Below, piece after piece: positions 46,301 through 53,996 of a stretch of DNA of 64,000 bases. This DNA comes from Chloroflexota bacterium. GTDB taxonomy: Bacteria; Chloroflexota; Limnocylindria; Limnocylindrales; CSP1-4. The position numbers and the translations under genes were made by a program. The notes beneath the pieces were generated by a model. The model saw only the letters and a list, made by a program, of their open reading frames with translations, had not been told where the DNA came from and made no database searches. Positions within the stretch are counted from its first letter, which is position 1. The number at the start of each line of letters is the position of its first letter. The stretch lies in the NCBI GenBank assembly GCA_029778235.1, contig JAKOQS010000066.1:1-64000 (forward strand). Direction: 5' to 3'.

Positions 46301-47019
46301 GGGAAGACGTCCACGATGCCGCCGCGCCGCGCCGTCTCGCCCCGGCCGGCCACCTCGGTCACGACCTCGTACCCGAGCCCCACGAGCTCCCGCACAAGTG
46401 CGTCGGGACGGACCCGGGCGCCGACGGCGAGCCGGCGCGGCGCCTCGGGGAGCGCGTCGGGGTCGATGGTGCGCTGGAGCAGCGCCTGGACGGATGCCAC
46501 GAGGACGCGCGCGGTGCCCTCGCGCCAGCGCGAGAGCGCCGCCACGCGCGCCGAGCTCTCGTCGCGGACGAGCTCGCTTCGCTCATAGGCCAGCGCCGTG
46601 CGCGGCTCGAGCACGACGACCGCGCCCGGGTCCCCCAGCCAGGCCACGAGCTCCTCCGCGACGCGGTCGCCGATCTCGGCGTCACGGGCCACCCAGCAGA
46701 TCCGCTCGCCGGCGGGCCCCAGCGCCAGCGCCGCCGCGAGGTAGGTCTTGGCGCCGTGCGGGATCCCGGCGAGCGCGGCGTGCCGGCCGGCGGCGGGCAC
46801 GGGCGCGTCGGATGGACCCAGCCGCGTGCGAAGGCGGCCGAACGCCTCGCTCCCGTCGAGGAGGCCGACCAGGGCGGCGAGATCGGGCGGCCTCCGCCGC
46901 GACGGGCCTTCGCCCGGCGCCGGCGGCGACGCGGGGCGGGCCGCGTGAGCGGCCGCGACCGCGCGGTCGCCCGCGCGACGCTCGCGGGTCCGTTTGCCGC
47001 GGAGCCGGAGGTCGCTCAT
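43327..47019 (-). CDS. mfd: Transcription-repair coupling factor Mfd
   Basis: The 1230-residue protein releases stalled RNA polymerase and recruits UvrA. The N-terminal UvrB-like region is followed by a CarD-like RNA-polymerase-interaction domain (LNPGDLVVHVDHGVARYERM..) near 520-580. A RecG-like translocase follows, with Walker A VVGDVGYGKTEVALRAV, DEEQ box VVVDEEQRFG and TLSATPIPRTLN. A TRCF C-terminal domain completes it. The ATG overlaps the pth stop (ATGA). Confidence 0.96.
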   Translation of the reverse strand: MSDLRLRGKRTRERRAGDRAVAAAHAARPASPPAPGEGPSRRRPPDLAALVGLLDGSEAFGRLRTRLGPSDAPVPAAGRHAALAGIPHGAKTYLAAALALGPAGERICWVARDAEIGDRVAEELVAWLGDPGAVVVLEPRTALAYERSELVRDESSARVAALSRWREGTARVLVASVQALLQRTIDPDALPEAPRRLAVGARVRPDALVRELVGLGYEVVTEVAGRGETARRGGIVDVFPAGSALPVRIEWFGDEIESLRSFDPTDQRSVGPAGEIVLLPASEFLRPTGGGDAIAGRLGRLADRLPERLAGDLARLADGDDGRALAVGDAAEVWAPILAPATGLDHVGTGTVLFLDEPAEVADAAEFLWRQADERRAELVASGELPDRWPEAFPDRRAWKSALVRSRTVEITWESALPATLTARPAEDDPFGWRVPELPPGRTEALGRAVAGWAADGRRVVVTSDQAPRLAEILAEAGHTAAVVSRVTEPPPPGAIVLVERSLNAGFAGGPDGLVLLTDRELFGTVRVRRPKALRRVVPRDILDRLNPGDLVVHVDHGVARYERMLRRGEPGEERDYLELAFAGDGRIFVPVEQIARITRYAGGERPALSRLGGGEWARTKARVRKAVADLADELLALYAARETAEGFAFAPDTPWQSELEASFPYEETDDQLRATAEVKLDMEARRPMDRLVVGDVGYGKTEVALRAVFKAVQDERQVAILVPTTVLAAQHYETFRRRFAPFPIIVRHLSRSVPPREQEAALAGLRDGSVDVVVGTHRLLSKDVAFHDLGLVVVDEEQRFGVAAKERLKRLRTSVDVLTLSATPIPRTLNLALAGIRDMSVIETPPEDRLPIQTRVAEATAGLVRDAILRELDRGGQVFFVHNRVETIEAQAEQLRALLPGIRIVVGHGQMPEGLLESVMTRFSTGEADVLVCTTIIESGLDIPNANTIVIDRADALGLAQLYQLRGRVGRSSRRAYAYLLYRRRERLSDDARKRLQAIFNASELGAGFQIALADLEIRGAGNILGAEQHGHMAAVGFDLYTRMLAEAVEHARARRESRPPVVERPGATVDLPVDAHLPDAYVPDEAQKLEVYRRLARVASAGGLAALRQEIVDRFGPMPAPVVRLTEVVELRLAAEAAGISGISREEGELVVRFGTLDRATATRALAGISPTLRIFSNQARLRLPRDAERAWVLAGAVVTRVAAALPPPAGPGGGGRAGPASAGAAND

Positions 47020-47705
47020 CGCTCGTCGCGCTTCGGCGGGAGGACGCGCCGCCACCCGGTGCGCGTCCGGCGGATCCCGTCCGGGCCGGGCGGCCCGTCG
47101 ACCTCGCCGGGCGGTGCCAGGCGCGTCTCGTCCGCGGGGCGCAGCGTGAACGCATTGAACCTGTTGGCCGCCTTCGAGACGCCGTCGCGCGCCCACAGCT
47201 CCACCGCGTCGGCGGCGGCGTCGAGCAGCTCGTCGAGGCGCTCGCGCTCGTCCGGCTCGAAGCGGCCGAGGACGTGGTCCACCGCGCCGCGAGCGGGATC
47301 GCCGATCCCGATCCGGAGCCGGTTGAACTTCTCGGTCCCCATCTCCTCGATGATCGAGGAGAGGCCGTTGTGCCCCCCGGCGCTCCCGGACTCGCGGAAC
47401 CGCATCTTCCCGAACGGCAGCGAGAAGTCGTCCGTCACCACGAGGAGGTCCGCCAGCGGAGCGCGCTCGCGGGCGAGGACTTTGCGGACGGCGACCCCTG
47501 AGACGTTCATGTAGGTCAGCGGCTTCACGAGCGTGACGTCGAGCCCGCGGTACCGGCCCCCGACCACGGCGGACGCGTCACGGGTACGACCGCGCCCGGC
47601 CCACCCGGCACGGTCGGCGAGGCGGTCGACGACCATCCAGCCGACGTTGTGCCGCGTCCGCGCGTACTGTTCCCCCGGGTTGCCCAGCCCGACGACGATC
47701 TTCAC
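47016..47705 (-). CDS. pth: Peptidyl-tRNA hydrolase
   Basis: The 229-residue enzyme recycles tRNA from stalled peptidyl-tRNAs. VGLGNPGEQYARTRHNVGW carries the catalytic histidine near residue 20, and the conserved TYMNVSG and RFRESGSAGGHNGLSSI follow. The GTG at 47703-47705 has GGAGG 5 nt upstream. The last 35 residues are an extra charged tail (RRTRTGWRRVLPPKRDER) beyond the usual fold. It leads a pth-mfd operon as in many Gram-positive bacteria. Confidence 0.95.
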   Translation of the reverse strand: MKIVVGLGNPGEQYARTRHNVGWMVVDRLADRAGWAGRGRTRDASAVVGGRYRGLDVTLVKPLTYMNVSGVAVRKVLARERAPLADLLVVTDDFSLPFGKMRFRESGSAGGHNGLSSIIEEMGTEKFNRLRIGIGDPARGAVDHVLGRFEPDERERLDELLDAAADAVELWARDGVSKAANRFNAFTLRPADETRLAPPGEVDGPPGPDGIRRTRTGWRRVLPPKRDER

Positions 47706-47807
47706 GGGGTCCTCCGGCAGCCGGTCGTGCCCGGTCCTCGGCCGCTGGCGCGCGGCATCCGGGCGACGCCGACAGGACCCGCGTCGTCCGACGCGGGCCG
47801 CGGCCCG

Positions 47808-47813
47808 ATGGTA
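47808..47813 (-). promoter_or_regulatory. Candidate -10 element (TACCAT) for pth-mfd
   Basis: The minus strand reads GGGCTACCAT, about 100 nt before the pth GTG. The 47814-47913 remainder up to the htrA stop contains only GC-rich direct repeats of CCGGCGCC. Confidence 0.4.
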
Positions 47814-47913
47814 GCCCACCCGGTGCAGCGGCGGAGGTTCGGCGCCCGGGCGTCGAGCCGGGTCGGCCGGCGCCCGGGGCGTGTCTGCCGGCGCCTGGCC
47901 GGCCCTTGTCGCC

Positions 47914-49521
47914 CTACGGGAGGGGGCCCTTGACCGTCAGCGTCTCGATGATGTGGTCCGCCGCGGTGAAGTCGCGATCCGCGAGCGCGACCAGCTGCAT
48001 GAAGACCAGGTACGACCCGTCGGCCGACTTGACGGCCAGCTCGACGAAGGCGTTCCCGGTCCCGGCGCAGTCGGTGTACAGGTCGAACATCCCGACGTAG
48101 CCGGCCGCGTCGAAGTCCTTCCGCGAGTCGTATGTGCAGTCCTTGGAGAACGTGCCCTTGTCGCCGTCGAGGATCGTCTCGATGTCCTTGTCGGCGAGCG
48201 TCGCGGAGACCGCGAGGAACGCGCCGGACACGGTGTATCCGTCGATCCAGGTGGGGTAGTCCGTGGACGCGCCGATGCGGATCCCGACCGTCTCGTCATT
48301 CCGCGACCAGTCGCCGGTCCGGACGTCCTTCCAGTCGGCCGGCATCTCGGTGGAGATCTCGCCGCCGTCCGTGGAGACCGTGGCATACGCGTAGTCGGCG
48401 GCCGTGGATCCGCCCTGGTCGCCGCCGCCGGTCTCGATCGTGCTCACCACCTGCAGCGGCGTGCCGTTGAGCCGGCCCTCCAGCGTGTCGCCGGTGGACG
48501 GCCGGAACACCTCGACCGCCAGGACGTCGCCCGCCTTGTGCGACCGCAGGACGTCGCAGTAGTCGGCCATCGTGCCGTCGGTGGCGACCACGAGGCCCTC
48601 GAGCTTCGTGATCAGGTCGCCGCCCTTGATGCCCACCTTGTCCGCGGGCGAGCCCGAGGCGACCGAGGAGACGAAGATGCCGGAGGACCCGTCGTCGAAA
48701 CGCATCGCCTCGCCGTTCACGCCGATCGAGTTGACGGCCGAGCCTGCCAGCAGCTGCGGGAGGACCTTGTCCACCTCCGCCCGGCCGATGGCGAACGACT
48801 GGCGGACGTCGTTGCCCGCGTAGTTGAGCCCGACGACCGCGCCGTCCTTCGTGACGAGCGGGCCGCCAGAGTTGCCGGGGTTGATCGCCGCGTCGTGCTC
48901 GATGACCGAATCGACCGATGCCCAGGAGGTCTCGCCGTCCGCCTTCGCCTTCGAGATGATCCCGCGTGTCAGCGTGTACTCGGGGTCGCCGAGCGGGAAC
49001 CCCGCGGCGTAGACGTCCACGCCCGGGTTGGGGGTGACATCGGCCCAGGCGAGCACGGGGAACCCGGACCCGTCGATCTTGATCACCGCCAGGTCGGAGC
49101 ACTCGGACGCGGCCACGACCCGAGCGTTGTACGTCTTCGATCGATCGCCACCCACCCAGACCTTCAGCAGCGCCGCGCCGGTCACCACGTGGTTGTTGGT
49201 GAGCGCCGTCCCGTCGGGCGAGAGGATGAACCCTGAGCCGCGGCCGGCCGTGTTGAGCAGCTGGCCCTGGGACGGGTCGACGAAGCTGCCATCCGCCTCG
49301 ATCTGGATCGTCGCGGACTTGACCGCGTCGAGCGTCCCCACGGTCGCGCTGGTCGGCGAGGGGACCGCCGTCGGGGTCGGGCGGAGCGACCGGGTGGGTA
49401 CCGGGGTCGCGCTCGCGGTCGGCGCCGGCGTCGAGGACGTGCCGCCGCACGCGGCCACGATGACCACGGCGACGGCGAGTGCGGCGACCGGCCGCAGGGC
49501 GGTGCGGAATCGGCGAGACAT
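47914..49521 (-). CDS. HtrA/DegP-like serine protease, lipoprotein, with extra C-terminal domain
   Basis: The 535-residue protein has a lipobox VAAC near residue 24, a Thr/Pro-rich spacer, and a trypsin-like domain with His in LTNNHVV, Asp in SDLAVIK and Ser in GNSGGPLV. A PDZ domain at about 265-340 (GIFVSSVASGSPADKVGIKGGDLI) follows. The last 170 or so residues form a further domain not found in standard HtrA, with two Cys. It acts outside the membrane in protein quality control. The ATG at 49519-49521 has GAAGG upstream and a TATAGT box about 110 nt away. Confidence 0.9.
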   Translation of the reverse strand: MSRRFRTALRPVAALAVAVVIVAACGGTSSTPAPTASATPVPTRSLRPTPTAVPSPTSATVGTLDAVKSATIQIEADGSFVDPSQGQLLNTAGRGSGFILSPDGTALTNNHVVTGAALLKVWVGGDRSKTYNARVVAASECSDLAVIKIDGSGFPVLAWADVTPNPGVDVYAAGFPLGDPEYTLTRGIISKAKADGETSWASVDSVIEHDAAINPGNSGGPLVTKDGAVVGLNYAGNDVRQSFAIGRAEVDKVLPQLLAGSAVNSIGVNGEAMRFDDGSSGIFVSSVASGSPADKVGIKGGDLITKLEGLVVATDGTMADYCDVLRSHKAGDVLAVEVFRPSTGDTLEGRLNGTPLQVVSTIETGGGDQGGSTAADYAYATVSTDGGEISTEMPADWKDVRTGDWSRNDETVGIRIGASTDYPTWIDGYTVSGAFLAVSATLADKDIETILDGDKGTFSKDCTYDSRKDFDAAGYVGMFDLYTDCAGTGNAFVELAVKSADGSYLVFMQLVALADRDFTAADHIIETLTVKGPLP

Positions 49522-49630
49522 CCCTTCCCTCCTCGGCGCGCCTTGCGGCCGCTGCGGTCCCTCTTGCGCCTCCGCCTCCCCCGGGCCTCGTCCCGGCCTC
49601 CGCGGTGACGCGCGGGCGTGCCGAGACGAG

Positions 49631-49636
49631 ACTATA
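49631..49636 (-). promoter_or_regulatory. Candidate -10 element (TATAGT) for the HtrA-like gene
   Basis: The minus strand reads GCCGTATAGTCTCG. It is among the best -10 matches in the window and gives a leader of about 105 nt. Confidence 0.45.
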
Positions 49637-49655
49637 CGGCCTCGACCTGCCCGGG

Positions 49656-50249
49656 TCAGGGCGTCGAAGGTACCGGGCGGCCGGCGTCGCCGAGCAGCTC
49701 CGCCTCGAGTGCGCGCATGGCTGCGCCCTCCACCGGGTCCGCGTGGTCCCACCCGCACAGGTGGAGCACGCCGTGCGTCGCGAGGAGGAGCAGCTCGTCC
49801 GCGGGCGCCCACGCCGTCCCGCCCGTCCAGCCGCCCCGGCCCTCCCGCGCCTGGGCGACCGCGCGCTCCACCGAGACGACGATCTCGCCTAGTTGCGGGC
49901 GCGCGCGCGGCGGCAGGATGAACGCCGGGCCCGCGCCGTCGGGCGGTGGGCCGCCCGGATGCGGCGGGAAGGAGCCGGGGGGCAGGAGGGGGAACGAGAG
50001 GACGTCCGTCGCGCCCTCGTGGCCCATGTGCGCGGTGTTCAGCTCGGCGAGCGTCGCGTCGTCGGCGAGGACCAGCCCGGCGGCGGCGCCCGCCGGGGCC
50101 CCGGCGGCCTCGAGCGCGCGCCCGACGGCCGCAGCGAGGTCCGTCCGCGTGAGGCGGCGCCCGAGGATGCGTGCGCGGAGGAGCGGCAGGGCGGCCGGCA
50201 GCACCTCGATGTCGAGGACGCGGCCCCCGACCAGGCGATGACGCGCCAC
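49656..50249 (-). CDS. ybeY: Endoribonuclease YbeY
   Basis: The 197-residue metal-dependent RNase matures 16S rRNA ends. The zinc motif HGVLHLCGWDH (His-x3-His-x5-His) is intact near 165-175, and TDVLSFPL is the family block. The GTG at 50247-50249 lies 10 nt after the pgpH stop. A Pro/Gly-rich insertion of about 25 residues follows TDVLSFPL. It ends the rpsU-yqeY-pgpH-ybeY run. Confidence 0.93.
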   Translation of the reverse strand: MARHRLVGGRVLDIEVLPAALPLLRARILGRRLTRTDLAAAVGRALEAAGAPAGAAAGLVLADDATLAELNTAHMGHEGATDVLSFPLLPPGSFPPHPGGPPPDGAGPAFILPPRARPQLGEIVVSVERAVAQAREGRGGWTGGTAWAPADELLLLATHGVLHLCGWDHADPVEGAAMRALEAELLGDAGRPVPSTP

Positions 50250-50259
50250 GGCCGCCCGC

Positions 50260-52422
50260 TCAGGCCCCCGCGCCCGTCCCGGCGCCGCGCCGCGCCTCGA
50301 GCTCGACGACCTTGTTCTGCGGGTACGCGATCCGCTGGTGATAGGCGCCGAGGAGCTGGCCCACGAACGCCTCGCGGATGCGCTCAACGTCCCGGAGGGT
50401 CAGGTCGCACTCGTCGAACTGGGCGTCCTCGAGGCGCTCCGTGACGATCCGTCCGACCATCGCCCGGATCGCCGGCTCGTCGTGGGTCGAGAGGCTGCGG
50501 ACCGACGCCTCGACGGAGTCGGCGAGCATGAGCACGGCGGCCTCGCGGGTCTGAGGCTTGGGCCCCTGGTGGCGGAACGCGGCTTCCGGCACCGCTGCCG
50601 CCGCGGCGGCCCCGGCGGGGGTCGCGCGACCGCCATACGGGGCAGCCGCCTCGTCGCGCGCCTTCTCGAGGAAGTAGCTCATCTTGGCCGTCCCGTGGTG
50701 CTGCGGGATGAACGCGATGAGCGCCTTGGGGAGCTTGGCCTTGTAGGCGAGGTCGATCCCGTCGGCGACGTGCGCGCGCAGGATCCTCGCCGAGGTCTCG
50801 GGGTCCAGGTCGTCGTGGAGGTTTCCGCCACCGGCCTGGTTCTCGATGAAGGCGGCCGGATTCGCCAGCTTGCCCACGTCGTGGTAATACGCGGCGACCC
50901 GCGCGAGGATCGGGTCGGCGCCGATCGCCTCGGCGGCCCGCTCCGCGAGGTTCCCCACCATCAGCGAGTGGTGATAGGTCCCGGGCGCTTCGGTCAGGAG
51001 GCGGCGGAGCAGCGGGCGCGTGGGGCTCGAGAGCTCCTGGAGCTGGAAGACCGTCGGGATCCCGAAGATGTCGCCCAGGACGGCGAACGCCCCGGCGGCG
51101 GCGATCGCGGAGCCGGCGGCCGACGCGAGGCCCGCGGCGAACAGCTGGGCGGTGCCCGTGACGTCGCGTTCGCCGAGCAGCGAGAAGACGGCGATGACCG
51201 CAGCGTTGGCCACGGCGACCGCGAGCCCGGCCTGCACGAAGACCTGCAGCCGGTCGCCGCGCCGGATCGCGATGATGCCCGCGATCCCGCCGATGAGGAA
51301 GTACGTGGTCAGCTCGAGCGAGCTGCCGTTCGCCGCTCCCGCGACGACCGCGATCGCGGCCTGCACGGCCATCGCCGGCCCGGCGCCCAGCAGGATCGCG
51401 AGGACGATCCCCACGGCGGCCAGCGGGACGAAGTACGGGAGGATGGACCTGCCCGCCGAGAGCTTGATCGCCAGCACGGAGACGATGAGCAGGAGGCTGA
51501 TGAGCAGGAGCGCGTTGTCGCGGTGCCACAGCTCACGCCGGAAGCGCCAGATCCACGCCAGCAGGATCAGGACCAGGAGCGCCGCGAGGACGAACCAGCC
51601 GGCCACGCGGAACATGTCGATCCCGCGGTCGTCGAGACCGAGGGCGCGCACGGCCTCCATCGTCTGCGGCGTGACGGTCGCCCCGGCCTCGACCACCAGC
51701 TGGCCCTGCGCGTACGAGACCTCGACAGGCGCCACCGCCTGGCGTGCGTCGGTGCGGGCCGCCTCCGTCAGGCTCTCTGAGTAGGACGAGGTGGGGACGA
51801 TGAACGGCGCGACCAGCTCTGCCGCGAGCTTCTTCTCGGCCGCCGTCCAGTCCACCGGGAACCGCATCGGCAGCGCCGTCCGCTCCTCGACGACCTCCGT
51901 GTCACGGATCTCGGTGCGCTCGCGGGCGGCCAGCACGCTCGCAGCCTCGTCGCGCACCGCGCCCCAGCGGATCGCGTCGAGGGTGAGCAGCGTGAACTTG
52001 GAGTCGCTCGACAGGTCCGGGATCGCAGCCTCGATCACGCCCCGGCGCGCCGCCGGGTCGTCCAGGCCGAAGGCGTCGTTGACCCGCTGCGTGAGCCGGC
52101 GGAACGCCGCGACCTGCGCCTCGGAGATCTGCGCGGCCTCGGCCTCCGTGTAGTCGTACTGCGGCTCGACGGCCCGTGCCGCCTCTGCGCGCTTCTCCTC
52201 GGTGAGCAGCTCGCTCACGTAGGACGCGGCGCGGGGGGCGCGCACCGACGCGGGGGCGACCTGGCCGGGGGCGAGGTCCACGCCGGGGGTGAGCGACGGC
52301 GAGACGAGATCGGCGCCGAGGATGGCCGTGAGGAGCGCGATCAGCGCGCAGGCGAACAGGAAGAGCCGGACCGCGTCGCGTCGCGTGAAGCGGCCGGCCG
52401 CGTCGAGGGTGCGAGCGAGCAC
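50260..52422 (-). CDS. pgpH: 7TM-HD phosphohydrolase PgpH (probable c-di-AMP phosphodiesterase)
   Basis: The 720-residue membrane protein has one N-terminal transmembrane helix and an extracellular 7TMR-HDED domain (about 50-260). About seven transmembrane helices (270-480) follow, then a cytosolic HD domain with TYHHSLMVGNLAERAAEAIG and YYHDVGKL, the metal ligands. The conserved HQHHGT-like IPQHHGTAKMSYF follows. PgpH enzymes hydrolyse cyclic di-AMP. The GTG start lies 12 nt downstream of yqeY. Confidence 0.93.
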   Translation of the reverse strand: MLARTLDAAGRFTRRDAVRLFLFACALIALLTAILGADLVSPSLTPGVDLAPGQVAPASVRAPRAASYVSELLTEEKRAEAARAVEPQYDYTEAEAAQISEAQVAAFRRLTQRVNDAFGLDDPAARRGVIEAAIPDLSSDSKFTLLTLDAIRWGAVRDEAASVLAARERTEIRDTEVVEERTALPMRFPVDWTAAEKKLAAELVAPFIVPTSSYSESLTEAARTDARQAVAPVEVSYAQGQLVVEAGATVTPQTMEAVRALGLDDRGIDMFRVAGWFVLAALLVLILLAWIWRFRRELWHRDNALLLISLLLIVSVLAIKLSAGRSILPYFVPLAAVGIVLAILLGAGPAMAVQAAIAVVAGAANGSSLELTTYFLIGGIAGIIAIRRGDRLQVFVQAGLAVAVANAAVIAVFSLLGERDVTGTAQLFAAGLASAAGSAIAAAGAFAVLGDIFGIPTVFQLQELSSPTRPLLRRLLTEAPGTYHHSLMVGNLAERAAEAIGADPILARVAAYYHDVGKLANPAAFIENQAGGGNLHDDLDPETSARILRAHVADGIDLAYKAKLPKALIAFIPQHHGTAKMSYFLEKARDEAAAPYGGRATPAGAAAAAAVPEAAFRHQGPKPQTREAAVLMLADSVEASVRSLSTHDEPAIRAMVGRIVTERLEDAQFDECDLTLRDVERIREAFVGQLLGAYHQRIAYPQNKVVELEARRGAGTGAGA

Positions 52423-52434
52423 GTCCGGTGGGCC

Positions 52435-52917
52435 TCAGGCTCCGCCGGCGGCATCGTGCGCCGCGAGGTCCCGGGCCGCGAGCGCCTGGGCGACGAGCTC
52501 GCTCACACGCTTCCCGTCCGCGCGGCCGCGCGTCCGGGGCGAAAGCGCGCCCATGACGCGCCCGAGGTCCCGGGCCGAGGAAGCCCGGGTCTGTGCGATG
52601 GCTTCGTCCACGAGCGCGCGGATCTCGTCGTCCGAGAGCGGGGCCGGGAGGAACTCCGACAGGATCGCGATCTCGGCCTCCTCCTTCGCAGCGAGGTCCT
52701 CGCGGCCGCCCGCGCGGAACGCCTCGACCGACTCGCGGCGCGTCTTCACCTCGCGCGTCAGGACGCCGACGACCTCGTCGTCCGAGAGCTCGCGATGCTC
52801 CTTCTTCTCGACGGCGTAGACGGCCGCCTCGGCCATGCGGAGGACGTCACGACGCAGCGCGTCATGCGCGCGCATCGCGTCGGTCATCTCCGCATGGAGG
52901 CGTTCGCGGAGGGTCAC
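52435..52917 (-). CDS. yqeY: GatB/YqeY domain protein
   Basis: The 160-residue YqeY resembles the C-terminal tRNA-binding domain of GatB. Family hallmarks are LRERLHAEMTDAMRAHDALRRDVLRM, a Lys-rich linker helix, LSEFLPAPLSDDEI and DLGRVMGALSPRTRGRADGKRVSELV. It is all alpha-helical and may act on tRNA amidation or stability; its exact role is not known. It is flanked by rpsU (98 bp upstream, behind a hairpin) and pgpH. Confidence 0.92.
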   Translation of the reverse strand: MTLRERLHAEMTDAMRAHDALRRDVLRMAEAAVYAVEKKEHRELSDDEVVGVLTREVKTRRESVEAFRAGGREDLAAKEEAEIAILSEFLPAPLSDDEIRALVDEAIAQTRASSARDLGRVMGALSPRTRGRADGKRVSELVAQALAARDLAAHDAAGGA

Positions 52918-52932
52918 CGGTCACCTGGCCTT

Positions 52933-52954
52933 CCGACCCGTTCGCACGGGTCGG
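52933..52954 (-). terminator. Hairpin after rpsU
   Basis: A perfect 8-bp inverted repeat CCGACCCG/CGGGTCGG with a 6-nt loop lies between rpsU and yqeY. A second hairpin, GTCCCA/TGGGAC, sits just before it at about 52960-52978. They could attenuate read-through from the strongly expressed rpsU into yqeY. Confidence 0.4.
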
Positions 52955-53014
52955 GTGGGGTCCCAGCGGCCGTGGGACGCGCCACTGGGGGCGCCGGCCG
53001 GGATGGGAGGCGGA

Positions 53015-53197
53015 TCAGCCGTTCTGGCGAGCGGCCTTCTTGCGCTTGGCTTCCTTGCGCTTCCGCTTCACGGACGGCTTCTCGTAGTGCTCGCGACGGC
53101 GAGCCTCGGCGAGGATGCCGCTCTGCTGGATCTTCTTGTTGAAGCGGCGCAGGGCGCTCTCGAAGGTCTCGTTCTCACCGACTCGGATCTCTGCCAA
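53015..53197 (-). CDS. rpsU: 30S ribosomal protein S21
   Basis: The 60-residue basic protein carries the S21 signature ([20 protein letters not shown], then [20 protein letters not shown]). The TTG at 53195-53197 is preferred. A perfect anti-16S match AGGAGGTGATC lies at 53204-53214, about 6 nt upstream. The in-frame GTG at 53207-53209 is buried inside that Shine-Dalgarno and cannot be the start. The TACACT box at 53306-53311 gives a leader of about 100 nt. Confidence 0.93.
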   Translation of the reverse strand: MAEIRVGENETFESALRRFNKKIQQSGILAEARRREHYEKPSVKRKRKEAKRKKAARQNG

Positions 53198-53305
53198 TCC
53201 CGGGATCACCTCCTTCGGCCGCGGGTGCGGTGCCGCGTCGCTGCCGTGGCCTGCGGTGCGACGATGCCGGGCACGGTGTCACGACCGCGCTCGACGGGCC
53301 GCCGG

Positions 53306-53311
53306 AGTGTA
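53306..53311 (-). promoter_or_regulatory. Candidate -10 element (TACACT) for rpsU
   Basis: The minus strand reads GCGTACACTCC upstream of rpsU. It fits the recurrent TAnnnT pattern. Confidence 0.4.
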
Positions 53312-53364
53312 CGCCGGGCCGACGACGAGGGTCAAACGGCCCCCCGGAGCGCAGAGCACGCACC

Positions 53365-53397
53365 TTGACTGATATACGTATACTTGTGCGTATATCA
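53365..53397 (+). promoter_or_regulatory. Palindromic operator/promoter of the EXLDI-DrrAB module
   Basis: A 9-bp perfect inverted repeat TGATATACG/CGTATATCA spans 53370-53397 and encloses TATACT (53379-53384), a good -10 box. TTGACT at 53365-53370 abuts it but is only 8 bp from TATACT, so it is not a proper -35 partner for that box. The site is by far the most AT-rich DNA in the neighbourhood. The start codon follows 37 nt later with GGAGG at 53409-53413. A dimeric repressor (TetR, PadR or similar) binding here would block transcription. Confidence 0.65.
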
Positions 53398-53420
53398 CCC
53401 CGAACCGCGGAGGTTACGAT

Positions 53421-53945
53421 GTGGCCGTGCCGAACAAGACGATCTACGTCTCCGACGGGGACCTTCCGCTCTACCAGCGCGCCCAGGAGCTCGCCGGGGG
53501 CAATCTCTCCGCGGCCATCGCCGCGGCCCTCAAGCGGTACGTCGCCCTCCAGGAGGGCCTCCGCGACGGCTTCGACGACGTCGTCGTCCGGGTGGGGATC
53601 GGTTCCGGACGCAAGGTCCGCTTCACGGGCGTCCTCGTGGGTGAGTGGATCGACAGTCGCCAGAAGTTCCCCGACCACTACCGTGTCTGGCAGGGCCGCC
53701 AGGGCAAGTACGTCGTCCACGTCGAGCGCAGCGAGCAGTTCTGGATGGTCGATGCCGAGGGCAAGCCGGCAGGCTGGCGCGGCTGGATCGGCGTGGGGGA
53801 CGTCCGGTACGGCGGCTCGCCGAAGGAGTCCACGCTCGAAGTGGTCGCCACCCTCGACGAGCTCCGCGAGAAGGTGCCGGCCGAGCTCTTCGACATGGTG
53901 GCCCGGTCCGCCAGGAGGCCGACGGTCGAGGACCTCGACATCTGA
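53421..53945 (+). CDS. EXLDI family protein
   Basis: The 174-residue protein begins with a ribbon-helix-helix-like segment (KTIYVSDGDLPLYQRAQELAGGNLSAAIAAALKRYVAL), so it may bind DNA. It ends in the family's C-terminal motif, here VEDLDI. EXLDI proteins are known next to DrrA-type exporters and their regulators, but the role is undefined. Start GTG at 53421, with GGAGG 7 nt upstream. It lies 51 nt ahead of the transporter and could be the repressor that binds the palindrome. Confidence 0.75.
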   Translation: MAVPNKTIYVSDGDLPLYQRAQELAGGNLSAAIAAALKRYVALQEGLRDGFDDVVVRVGIGSGRKVRFTGVLVGEWIDSRQKFPDHYRVWQGRQGKYVVHVERSEQFWMVDAEGKPAGWRGWIGVGDVRYGGSPKESTLEVVATLDELREKVPAELFDMVARSARRPTVEDLDI

Positions 53946-53996
53946 CCATCGGCGTGCCGCGGCGCGTCCCGCAGCGCACCCCGCGGGAGACGCGCG

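Noticed and set aside
42304..47514. 1736-codon plus-strand open frame
   Set aside because: It is antisense to apt, mfd and pth and lacks any domain, so it is a GC-driven shadow.
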